Positions 16,635-24,407 of a stretch of 48,601 nucleotides of DNA are shown in pieces. Origin of the DNA: an uncultured Clostridia bacterium. GTDB taxonomy: Bacteria; Bacillota; Clostridia; Lachnospirales; Anaerotignaceae. Every line of letters begins with the position of its first letter. The first letter of the stretch is position 1. Where the stretch lies: assembly GCA_944380455.1 (NCBI GenBank), contig CALWHR010000086.1:1-48601 (forward strand). The letters run 5' to 3'. A program made the position numbers and the translations under genes. The notes below the pieces were generated by a model. It was not told the DNA's origin, searched no databases, and was given only the letters and a program-made list of their open reading frames with translations.

Positions 16635-16997
16635 AAATTTCACCCCGTCCTTTTAATAACATACACACACATAATTGCAATTCACATATTAACTGCAGGC
16701 ATATCATTTAAAACGCCCTTGTTTCATATAAAACAGAAACTTATTTGTGAAAATTTAACAATTAATGTAAAAACACTTTCTAAAAAAATCACTTTAGCCA
16801 ATTTAACCATATTTCCACACTGCTTTATAACATAATACCAAAAACTTTAAAAATAATCTATAAAAAAAAGACAATTTTTTTGAAAATTTTAAAATTAATA
16901 TTTTTTTCTCTAAAAATCGACTTCTTTAATTGTTCAATTAGTATGTGAATTAATAATTATTGTCATTTTACACATATAAAAAAATTACCAATCCATT
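16635..16997 (-). other. 363-bp AT-rich intergenic region between yitT and the PucR-type regulator
   Basis: I see no gene, tRNA or clear riboswitch fold here. The stretch is strongly AT-rich, with long A and T runs. On the minus strand the best promoter-like pair is TTCACA with TATGAA at 17 bases, about 80-110 bases before the regulator start; it is a weak match. Several other TATAAA-like boxes lack a -35 partner. Its length is unusual for this gene-dense window, so it may hold regulator binding sites. Confidence 0.5.
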
Positions 16998-17840
16998 TTA
17001 ATACTTGATATTATTAAATCCTTCACCCAATACTTCTTTAACATCAGCAACAATCACAAAAGCGTTTGCATCTATACTGTAGACAATACCTTTAACAACA
17101 GCTGTTTCCTTATGGCCAAAAACGCATAGCAGCACACTTTTTTCACTGCCTGTATACATACCGTTTGCTTTAAACGAAGTTACTCCGCGCTCTATATTCT
17201 GCATTAAGCTTTCAGCAATTTCAATACTTTTATCCGAAATAATCACTGCTGCTTTAGAAAAAGAAAGTCCATCGAGCACAATTCCTACTATTTTTCCAGA
17301 TATAAAAGCAGAAATTACAGCATAAAGCGCCTTTTGAGCTCCAAAAACAAAAAAGCCGATTAATATAATTGCAGAGTTTACCGCAAACATTATAGCTGAC
17401 AGAGACAAATATGGCTTTTTATTATGCACTATGCTTGCCAGAAGGTCTACTCCGCCTGTACTTGACATACTTCTTAAAACCAAGCCTGTACCAATACCGT
17501 CAAATACCGCGCCATAAACAGCTATAAGCGCAATATCTCCTTCAAATTCAGGAATAAACCCTGTTATTTTAAATGCCGCTGAAAGTGCAAATGCACAAAC
17601 TGCACTTTTTAATATATATTTTCTGCCTAATACTTTTAATCCTGCTAAAAATAAAGGTATATTTAAAATTATATTGGACATCCATACAGGTATTCCTATT
17701 GAGCGGTTTATTATAATCCCCAAACCTGAAAATCCGCCTACAACTATGTCATTAGGCTCAAAAAAAACCATTACAGATACAGCTATAAAAAAAATGCCAG
17801 CTGCCAGCATTAAAAAGCTGCTTTTTTGCTTAATTTTCAC
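16998..17840 (-). CDS. YitT family membrane protein (DUF161 + DUF2179)
   Basis: A 280-residue protein with five or six membrane helices in the first 190 residues, followed by a cytosolic DUF2179 domain of about 80 residues (ERGVTSFKANGMYTGSEKSVLLCVFGHKE). The family signature NDIVVGGFSGLGIIINRSIGIPVWMSNIILNIPLF is near the N-terminus. YitT proteins are widespread in Firmicutes and their transport substrate, if any, is not known. The start is GTG with an AAGGAG site 8 bases upstream. A strong hairpin ends the preceding polymer operon, but there is no obvious promoter in the remaining 27 bases, so some expression may come from readthrough. Confidence 0.88.
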   Translation of the reverse strand: MKIKQKSSFLMLAAGIFFIAVSVMVFFEPNDIVVGGFSGLGIIINRSIGIPVWMSNIILNIPLFLAGLKVLGRKYILKSAVCAFALSAAFKITGFIPEFEGDIALIAVYGAVFDGIGTGLVLRSMSSTGGVDLLASIVHNKKPYLSLSAIMFAVNSAIILIGFFVFGAQKALYAVISAFISGKIVGIVLDGLSFSKAAVIISDKSIEIAESLMQNIERGVTSFKANGMYTGSEKSVLLCVFGHKETAVVKGIVYSIDANAFVIVADVKEVLGEGFNNIKY

Positions 17841-17867
17841 ACTACCGTCTCCTTAAAATAAAATAAA

Positions 17868-17902
17868 GGGATGCCTGTTGGTTAAAACCAATTCAGCATC
17901 CC
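17868..17902 (-). terminator. Terminator closing the cell-wall polymer operon
   Basis: Minus-strand GGGATGC (17902-17896) pairs with GCATCCC (17874-17868), and an inner TTGGTT/AACCAA stem extends the hairpin. The tail TTTATTTTATTTT is strongly T-rich. It follows the tagA-like gene by 5 bases and ends the unit that starts at murJ. Confidence 0.88.
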
Positions 17903-17907
17903 CCTGA

Positions 17908-18639
17908 TTATTTTACGTTTCTTTTTAAAATAATAAGAATGGCAAATTTAGGTAATTTCATCATTCTTTTAAATCTTGAAGGCTGTTTTATCAGTCTGTA
18001 AAGCCACTCAAGACCAAATTTTCTGTATATCTTAGGCGCTCTTTTTACATTTCCTGCCATAACATCAAAGCTTCCCCCGACACCAATGGCAGCTTTTGCT
18101 CCTGTAAATCTAAGGTTATCGTATATCCATTTTTCCTGTTTAGGCGAGCCAAGACCAACTAATAATAAATCCGGTGAAGCGTTTCTTATGTCTGCTAAAA
18201 TCTGACTTTCGTCTTTAGGAGTAAAATATCCGTTTCTGCAGCCTACAATCTTCAGCCCTTTATATTTTGCCATCATCTTTTTAGCAGCTTCTGCGGCAAC
18301 TCCCGGACTTCCGCCAAAGAAATAAACTGTTTTATCTGTACTTTTCATTTTTTCAAAAAGCTTTAGACATAAGTCATAGCCAGAAACACGCTCTTTAAGC
18401 TTGTTTTTAGAAAATTTAGATGCCCAAACAATGCCAACACCATCTGGAACTACAAGGTCAGCTGCAAGCAGAATACCAAAAAGTGTTTTATCTTTTTGAG
18501 CTTCCATAACTATTTCAGGATTTGGCGTACATATAATATGCTCTCCTCCATCATCAAAATAACACATTATTTTTCTTACAGCTCCGTTCATCCCTGAAGT
18601 ATCAAAGGGAACGCCCATTATTTTCACTACATCATTCAT
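17908..18639 (-). CDS. tagA: WecB/TagA/CpsF family glycosyltransferase
   Basis: A 243-residue GT26 enzyme. TagA adds N-acetylmannosamine to undecaprenyl-PP-GlcNAc in wall teichoic acid synthesis, and relatives add similar sugars to other lipid-linked polymers. Key motifs are TPNPEIVMEAQKD, LAADLVVPDGVGIVWASK with the catalytic Asp, and DLLLVGLGSPKQEKWIYDN. A C-terminal basic amphipathic stretch (residues 215-243) probably docks the enzyme at the membrane. It is the last gene of the murJ-csaB unit, which suggests it makes the linkage unit for the polysaccharide. Which sugar it adds cannot be read from sequence. Confidence 0.9.
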   Translation of the reverse strand: MNDVVKIMGVPFDTSGMNGAVRKIMCYFDDGGEHIICTPNPEIVMEAQKDKTLFGILLAADLVVPDGVGIVWASKFSKNKLKERVSGYDLCLKLFEKMKSTDKTVYFFGGSPGVAAEAAKKMMAKYKGLKIVGCRNGYFTPKDESQILADIRNASPDLLLVGLGSPKQEKWIYDNLRFTGAKAAIGVGGSFDVMAGNVKRAPKIYRKFGLEWLYRLIKQPSRFKRMMKLPKFAILIILKRNVK

Positions 18640-18659
18640 AAAAACACCAACCCCGCCTT

Positions 18660-20891
18660 TTATCTGTCAAGCAATTTAAGCATATACCTGACATTATCTT
18701 CAGAACGCTTCTTCATTATATCGGATATTTCTTTTAAACTGTCGCTGTACTGCTGCCTGTTGTCTATAAGGTCTTTTAAACTGTCAAAAGCCGTCTGCAT
18801 ATCATAATTCTTCATATCACCGCCGGAAGGCATTTTAAACAGATTAAGATAATATTCTATCTTAGGGTCATATATAAACCCAAGCATAGGTACAGCTCTG
18901 TTTGCCGCAAATATTAAAGTATGAAGCCTCATACTTACAACAGCTTCCATTAATCCTATAGCACCCATAATCTCCTTTGGAGTGCAGTCTGCAGAAAGCA
19001 TATATGAAGGTCGTTTCATCATTTTCCTTACTTTATCACTTACAGCTGCATCTGACGGCATCTGCATAGGTATAAACACTATATTTCTTCCAAGCTCATC
19101 ATATATTCTGTCACAGAATTCAGCTGTATCCTTCAAAAATCCGTCTATATCCTTCCAGTTTCTTACTGAAACACCTATTACCGGCTTATCAAGCGGGATA
19201 CCGGAAGAAATAAAAACACTTTCAGCCTCCTTGCTGCTTACACTTTCCATAGAAAACACCGGGTCAGCGGTAACTATTTCATTCCTATTTTTAACACCTA
19301 TGCGTTTTAACTCATCAAGGGAATTTTCTTCTCTTAATGTAATCAAATCAGCACGGCTGACAACTCTTTTTACAAGGCGTCGGTTGCGCTCTTTTTCAAC
19401 TGGGCCTATTCCGTTGGCATAAAGCATAACCTTTTTATGGAACATTTTAGCCATTTTTATTATAGAAAGATAATAAATCAAAGAACGAGTGCTTGTCCTG
19501 TCCTGAAGAAGGCTTCCGCCGCCGCTTATAAGCAAATCGCAATTTAAAATCGCCCATGCAACCTTAAACACATTATACCTGTAAGTAACATTTACACCGT
19601 ATTTTTCAGCTGTCTGCTCCGGTTTATTAGCCAGTACTGTAACTTTAATATTTCTTCCTGATTTAATTATGTTTGAATAAATAGAAATTAATATAGCATC
19701 ATCACCGGAATTGCTGAAGCCGTAATATCCGCTCATAAGCACTTTGTATTTTCTCTGTTTCTTTTCAGTTAATGCAGCTTTATAGGCATCTATGCAGTCA
19801 TTGGCCATTTTATTAACAGAATAATACTTAAATATAACTTCTCGGCCATATCTGCCAAGACGTTTTCTTTCGTCATCGTCAATACTGTTAAACGCATAAA
19901 CAATATCTCTGTACAGGCTCTCTTCAGATGACATTTCGCATCCACGGCAGCAAAAGTTATTGTCAACAGCCTTTTCAAATATTTCCTCATTAAAAAGTCC
20001 CAAGTAACCTTCGTTTCCTGCAAGTATAACAGGTTTTTCACCGGCCATTGCTTCAAGAGCGGCACGGCTTACACCTACAAATACCTTTCCAGATGCCACT
20101 ATTTTATTAATATCTGTTCTTGCACCTGTCATTATTATACATTTTCTGCCTATTGAGCGGTTTACATCGTCAGAAAGCTTTTTAAGCTCATCAAAAACAT
20201 TTCCTCCGCCTGTAATAATAATTCTTAAATCAGGTATAGCCTTGCTAAGTTTCGGCGCTATATTAATTATAAGTTTTGCGGCATAGGCTCTGTCCTCATC
20301 CATTCGGCTTACATATACAAGCCTGTTTTCATTTTCATTTAAACCAAACTCTTTTGCAAAATCAGAAAAATCCTGCTCTGGTGAAAACTTTTCAGTATCT
20401 ATACCATTTATAGTTACAAATATATTATCTTCTTTTACTCCGTAATTATCAATAAGGTATTTTTTTATATCATCACTGACTGCAACTGTTTTCTGACCCC
20501 AGTTTGTAAGATATTTAAGTCCTCCATGAGTATCAAAAACCCAATGTGCTGTTGAAACAAAAGTAAAATTCATTTTCTTTTTCAAAAGACCACATAAAAA
20601 ACCGGGTATTCTGGCATGGGCATGAACAATATCTATTCTTTCTTTTCGGATTACTTTTTTAAGCAGAAAATACGACTTTAACATTCTTGGCAGGCTTCTT
20701 TTATTCATAGGCACCTTGTAATGCTTTATTCCGCATGCTGCCAGTTCCTTTTCGTATACACCGCCGTTTGATGCCACAACAACCCTGTAACCCAATCGCG
20801 AAAGTTCCTTGCTCAATTCCACAACATGTGTTTCCGCTCCGCCAATATCGAGGCCATTTAAAGCCATTAATATAGAATATTGCTTTTTCAT
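18660..20891 (-). CDS. csaB: GT4 glycosyltransferase fused to CsaB polysaccharide pyruvyl transferase
   Basis: A 743-residue two-domain protein. Residues 1-375 form a GT4 glycosyltransferase: GGAETHV near 18-24, HAHARIPGFL near 90, a donor-site region with VYVSRMDEDRAYAAKLI, and SRAALEAMAGEKPVILAG. Residues 381-743 form a CsaB pyruvyl transferase: SGYYGFSNSGDDAIL at its start, LLISGGGSLLQD near 455, YANGIGPV and the late VSMRLHTLIFA. CsaB adds pyruvate ketals to secondary cell-wall polysaccharide so that SLH-domain proteins can bind. CsaB is usually a single-domain protein of about 360-370 residues, so fusion is notable. No frameshift or internal stop lies at the join. Confidence 0.9.
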   Translation of the reverse strand: MKKQYSILMALNGLDIGGAETHVVELSKELSRLGYRVVVASNGGVYEKELAACGIKHYKVPMNKRSLPRMLKSYFLLKKVIRKERIDIVHAHARIPGFLCGLLKKKMNFTFVSTAHWVFDTHGGLKYLTNWGQKTVAVSDDIKKYLIDNYGVKEDNIFVTINGIDTEKFSPEQDFSDFAKEFGLNENENRLVYVSRMDEDRAYAAKLIINIAPKLSKAIPDLRIIITGGGNVFDELKKLSDDVNRSIGRKCIIMTGARTDINKIVASGKVFVGVSRAALEAMAGEKPVILAGNEGYLGLFNEEIFEKAVDNNFCCRGCEMSSEESLYRDIVYAFNSIDDDERKRLGRYGREVIFKYYSVNKMANDCIDAYKAALTEKKQRKYKVLMSGYYGFSNSGDDAILISIYSNIIKSGRNIKVTVLANKPEQTAEKYGVNVTYRYNVFKVAWAILNCDLLISGGGSLLQDRTSTRSLIYYLSIIKMAKMFHKKVMLYANGIGPVEKERNRRLVKRVVSRADLITLREENSLDELKRIGVKNRNEIVTADPVFSMESVSSKEAESVFISSGIPLDKPVIGVSVRNWKDIDGFLKDTAEFCDRIYDELGRNIVFIPMQMPSDAAVSDKVRKMMKRPSYMLSADCTPKEIMGAIGLMEAVVSMRLHTLIFAANRAVPMLGFIYDPKIEYYLNLFKMPSGGDMKNYDMQTAFDSLKDLIDNRQQYSDSLKEISDIMKKRSEDNVRYMLKLLDR

Positions 20892-20903
20892 TTTCAGCTC
20901 ACC

Positions 20904-21395
20904 TTACTCTTGAATAGAGTTTATATAACCGTCACACTCAAAATACTTAGTCATAAACTTTTTCTGAGAACCGATTAAAAGCTCATATGTTCTGTTGACA
21001 AAATATCCTGATTCATTTTTAACTGCATCTGCATCTACTGTAAGTATAATATTAATACGGTTTTCAACATTGCCTTTTACTATGCTTCCATCATCCATTT
21101 CTACATAATCAGTAGCCGGCTCACTTTCAACATTTGATATTGTGCCAATGGCGTTTCCGCTTGTTTTATCAAAAAGTATATCGCCTACTTCAATATTGTC
21201 AAGTGCATAACTGCGAACTTTCTCTACTTTTACAGTATATGTTACAGGCTGCATGGCTGTATTGTTGCTTGTTTTATCCATAAACTTAAACTTATAAACA
21301 GCTCCTGCCGCAAGCACTATAATAATTATAATAACGCAAAAATCAATTATATTTATTTTACCGAAAAGCTTTCCTTTTTTATCTAAAAACTTCAT
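20904..21395 (-). CDS. DUF4330 family membrane-anchored protein (second copy)
   Basis: A 163-residue protein with one N-terminal membrane helix (about residues 15-35) preceded by the characteristic KKGKLFGKINIIDFCVI segment. The extracytoplasmic remainder is a DUF4330 domain with a beta-rich, barrel-like pattern (IEVGDILFDKTSGNAIGTISNVE). The function of DUF4330 is not known. It occurs near cell-surface polysaccharide genes in Clostridia and cyanobacteria, and here lies between a glycosyltransferase and the GT4-CsaB fusion, so an accessory role in polymer assembly or export is plausible. It follows the first copy by 12 bases, with an AAGGAGG ribosome site. Confidence 0.8.
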   Translation of the reverse strand: MKFLDKKGKLFGKINIIDFCVIIIIIVLAAGAVYKFKFMDKTSNNTAMQPVTYTVKVEKVRSYALDNIEVGDILFDKTSGNAIGTISNVESEPATDYVEMDDGSIVKGNVENRINIILTVDADAVKNESGYFVNRTYELLIGSQKKFMTKYFECDGYINSIQE

Positions 21396-21407
21396 CTTTA
21401 AACCTCC

Positions 21408-21872
21408 TTATCTTTCAATGTTAAGTATATAGCCTCTGCCGGCATATCCGTTGCCTTTAGCTGCAACTTCAAGGCCGACTTTAACTGTATAATATCCATT
21501 TACTTTAAGGTCTGAGCCGCTTTCGGTAACATTAGCTTCAACAGTTATAAGTTCTCTTTCCCTTCCTGGAACAACAGTTTCTTTATATGTTCCCGTTGTT
21601 TTGTCCTGAACAAGCTTTTTATAAGGTTCGGCTTTAACTTCTACAACTTTTCCCATATAATAATTCTTTACATTATCTGTTATTTCATCACCAACATTAA
21701 TTAACTCAGAAAATCCTTCATAGTTATCTACAAATTCAAAAGTATACCTTATGGTCTTTGTTTCCATTACTTTTTCTCTATTAAAATATTTATATCCTGC
21801 AAATCCAACAACACAGATTACAACTATAATTACTATATCAAACAAGTTTATTCCGCGTCTTTTGCGTTCCAC
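21408..21872 (-). CDS. DUF4330 family membrane-anchored protein (first copy)
   Basis: A 154-residue protein with a basic start (MERKRRG), one membrane helix at about residues 9-29, and an extracytoplasmic domain like its neighbour at 20904-21395 (INVGDEITDNVKNYYMGKVVEVK aligns with the neighbour's DILFDKTSGNAIGTI part). The two are diverged paralogues of the same layout. The start is GTG, 8 bases after GGAGG, one base after the preceding glycosyltransferase stop, so it is tightly coupled. Nothing is known of the activity; a partner role with the polymerase-like membrane protein is a guess. Confidence 0.72.
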   Translation of the reverse strand: MERKRRGINLFDIVIIVVICVVGFAGYKYFNREKVMETKTIRYTFEFVDNYEGFSELINVGDEITDNVKNYYMGKVVEVKAEPYKKLVQDKTTGTYKETVVPGRERELITVEANVTESGSDLKVNGYYTVKVGLEVAAKGNGYAGRGYILNIER

Positions 21873-21873
21873 G

Positions 21874-22992
21874 TTATTTACCTCCTTCTAAAACTTTCTC
21901 ATATTCTTTTTCTATATTTCGCGCGTAAATCTGCGCTGTAAATTTTTCGTCAAAAATTTCTTTAGCACGTTTGCTCATATTGCTGTACATATTTGTATCC
22001 TCATAAAGTTCTTTAATAAGCAGAGCAAGCTTAGTGCTGTTTTTAAGCGGAAATATCAAACCGTTTTCACCGTCTGTTATTACTCCCGGATTTCCGCCAA
22101 AATCACTTACAACTGCCGGTATTCCAAGGCTCATGCCTTCAAGAAGTGAAAGGCTTGTAGCCTCTGTGCCATATGACGCGTTTACCTGAACATCCATAAC
22201 AGAAAGCAGTCCTTGAACATCGCTTACAAATCCTGCCATAATTACCGTATCTTCTAAATGTTTAGCCTTAATTGTATTTTTAAGTTCTTCTTCACAGCTT
22301 CCTGTTCCGGCTATTATAACTTTAACAGGTACTCCTTTATCTTTAAGCATTTCCGCTGCTTCCACAACATAAATATGTCCTTTATAAGGCTCAAGACGTG
22401 CCAAAATACCTACTACAAAATCATTCTGAGATATTGAATAAAGAGCACGTATTTTCTGTTTTTTCTCCTCTGAAACTTCATTAAGTGGTTCAACACCGTT
22501 AAGAATTACATCTATTCTCTCCGGATTAATTCCGCCGTCTGTAAGATTTTCCTTGGCAGCCTCGGCAACAGCTATTATTCTGTCTGAAAAAAACTCATTG
22601 GCAAATTTATTGGCTTTTTGTCCTGCACCCCTTTTTATTCTTTCGCTGACAGGAAAAACTGAATGTCTTGTATATATAATTTTCACACCGCACATTTTAG
22701 CCGCAATTCTGCCGCTCATAGTGCCATGTGTGTGTACAATATCCGGTTTAAGGCGTTTTATTATTCTTTTTAAGTTTTTAACTGCCTTTAAATCAAAAGA
22801 CTTGTCCGTTATTCCGTCAACTTCTATAACATCAGTTTTTAATTTTTCTATCTCAGGCTTTAACAGGCTTCCTCTTGGAACTATAACCTTAACTGAAAAC
22901 TTTTTTCTGTCGTAATATTTAAGAAAATTAAGCACACACTTTCCAGCGCCACCTATATTACTGTCGCTTATAATATTAAGTACCTTAATCAA
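21874..22992 (-). CDS. GT4 family glycosyltransferase
   Basis: A 372-residue cytosolic or membrane-associated retaining glycosyltransferase of the GT-B fold. The N-terminal acceptor half includes NIISDSNIGGAGKCVLNFLKYY and VHTHGTMSGRIAAK. The donor half has GILARLEPYKGH, VIIAGTGSCEEELK and a TEATSLSLLEGMSLGIPAVVSDFGG segment with the ExxxxxxxE-like motif. The start is TTG at 22992: GGAGG is 7 bases upstream, and the frame open further up overlaps the preceding gene. The gene begins 2 bases after the O-antigen ligase stop. It probably extends the lipid-linked repeat unit of the secondary wall polymer. Confidence 0.9.
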   Translation of the reverse strand: MIKVLNIISDSNIGGAGKCVLNFLKYYDRKKFSVKVIVPRGSLLKPEIEKLKTDVIEVDGITDKSFDLKAVKNLKRIIKRLKPDIVHTHGTMSGRIAAKMCGVKIIYTRHSVFPVSERIKRGAGQKANKFANEFFSDRIIAVAEAAKENLTDGGINPERIDVILNGVEPLNEVSEEKKQKIRALYSISQNDFVVGILARLEPYKGHIYVVEAAEMLKDKGVPVKVIIAGTGSCEEELKNTIKAKHLEDTVIMAGFVSDVQGLLSVMDVQVNASYGTEATSLSLLEGMSLGIPAVVSDFGGNPGVITDGENGLIFPLKNSTKLALLIKELYEDTNMYSNMSKRAKEIFDEKFTAQIYARNIEKEYEKVLEGGK

Positions 22993-22994
22993 AA

Positions 22995-24407
22995 TTACTC
23001 CTCCTTTAGTGAAGCATAGCTTGTAGCAACTGCTCCTAAAGCCACATATATCCAAAAGAAAATCATTACTCTGTAGTTATAAAATGTATAGTCAAACAAG
23101 CTCTGAACTAAAAATCCTGATAGCGATGACATAAAACCTATTGTAAAAAGCTTAGTTGCTCTGTCTTTTGTATCAAGATAAGAACGGAAAAGAAGCTTGT
23201 AAAATTGATAAATAACAGCTAAAAGCAGTACTATTCCTGCTATACCCGTATCACACATAACCTGAAGGAATGTGTTGTGGGCATGAGGAGCGCTTATACC
23301 ATTATAACCATAATACGGATATACTTTGTTAAATGCACTCTGTCCCGGTCCAACACCTGAAAGCCAGTAATCATTAAGCATGTGTATGGTTCCCATATAA
23401 ATATAAAACCTGTATGATGTTGAGCTGTCTTCCATATTGCCGATACTCATAAATCTGTTTACTATTGTGTCAGGCAGAACAAAAGGCATCAGCAAAAGAC
23501 CAGCAACTCCAAGCAATATAAATCTTCTGTCCAACAATACAAGAAAAACACCTGCCGCAGCTATAATTCCTATATAGCATCCTCTTGAGTAAGTAAGTAT
23601 AAGGCATACCATCATAACGGCAGTTGCCAAAAAGTAAAATACTCGCATTAAATTGTTCTTTGTAACAAAAAAGCATGCAACCGCAGTTGGTATAACCAAA
23701 AGGAAATACTCGCCTAATACATTAGGATTATCAAGAGTTGAGTATACTCTGAACTGAATAGATTCAAACATTTCAGTATCAACCCAAACACCGCCGAATT
23801 TGCTTTGATTAAGGAACTGATAAAAGCCGTAAAATGACACCAGTACACCTATAATTACTATAAATAACAGCATTGACCTAAACTGTATTTTCTTCCTTAT
23901 ACAGTTGGTTACTACCATATAAAACATTATAAACAAAACTGTAAGTAATCCGCCGAAAAGACTGCCTTTAACATCTACCGATATAAAAATTGAAATAAAA
24001 TACACAGCGGCAAAAACATATACATATTTATTAAGCGGATAATATTTAAGCTTTGCCTTAGGACTGCACAAAAGCTTTAATGCAAGGGAGCCAAAACCTG
24101 CAAGGGCAAAAAGTATAATTACCATAGTTGGCGCTATTGGCGCAAGAACAACCGCAAATGTAGTCCAAAGAAAAACCATTTTAAATATACTGCCCTCAAA
24201 AAGCTTTGTTATTTTAAGGGTATCAAATATTTTCCAAAGCACGCCCCTTACAAGCCTGTAAGTTTTAAAAAATATGCTTCCTCTTGATTCCGAAACATTC
24301 TCATTAGGTGTGAGAAAAATCCTGCCCAAGGCGCTGTTTTGTATTAATGACAATATAAAATTACCTATTTTGGATAAAAAACCATATACTATACTGTTTT
24401 CTATCAA
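22995..24407 (-). CDS. O-antigen ligase/polymerase family membrane protein
   Basis: A 470-residue protein with about ten to twelve membrane helices. The large external loop contains SGVGPGQSAFNKVYPYYG and APHAHNTFLQVMCDTGIAG, which is the Wzy/WaaL superfamily signature with the His and Asn-Thr that act in catalysis. In Gram-positive bacteria such proteins polymerise or ligate lipid-linked oligosaccharides at the outer face of the membrane. The start is TTG, overlapping the murJ stop by 4 bases (TTGA) with a GAGGTGG site. The position between a flippase and glycosyltransferases fits a wall-polymer role, and transfer onto protein is an alternative. Confidence 0.86.
   Translation of the reverse strand: MIENSIVYGFLSKIGNFILSLIQNSALGRIFLTPNENVSESRGSIFFKTYRLVRGVLWKIFDTLKITKLFEGSIFKMVFLWTTFAVVLAPIAPTMVIILFALAGFGSLALKLLCSPKAKLKYYPLNKYVYVFAAVYFISIFISVDVKGSLFGGLLTVLFIMFYMVVTNCIRKKIQFRSMLLFIVIIGVLVSFYGFYQFLNQSKFGGVWVDTEMFESIQFRVYSTLDNPNVLGEYFLLVIPTAVACFFVTKNNLMRVFYFLATAVMMVCLILTYSRGCYIGIIAAAGVFLVLLDRRFILLGVAGLLLMPFVLPDTIVNRFMSIGNMEDSSTSYRFYIYMGTIHMLNDYWLSGVGPGQSAFNKVYPYYGYNGISAPHAHNTFLQVMCDTGIAGIVLLLAVIYQFYKLLFRSYLDTKDRATKLFTIGFMSSLSGFLVQSLFDYTFYNYRVMIFFWIYVALGAVATSYASLKEE

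Noticed and set aside
16635..16997. Possible small gene or riboswitch in the long AT-rich gap
   Set aside because: Minus-strand frames are shorter than about 15 codons and no stable paired structure or conserved aptamer core was recognised.
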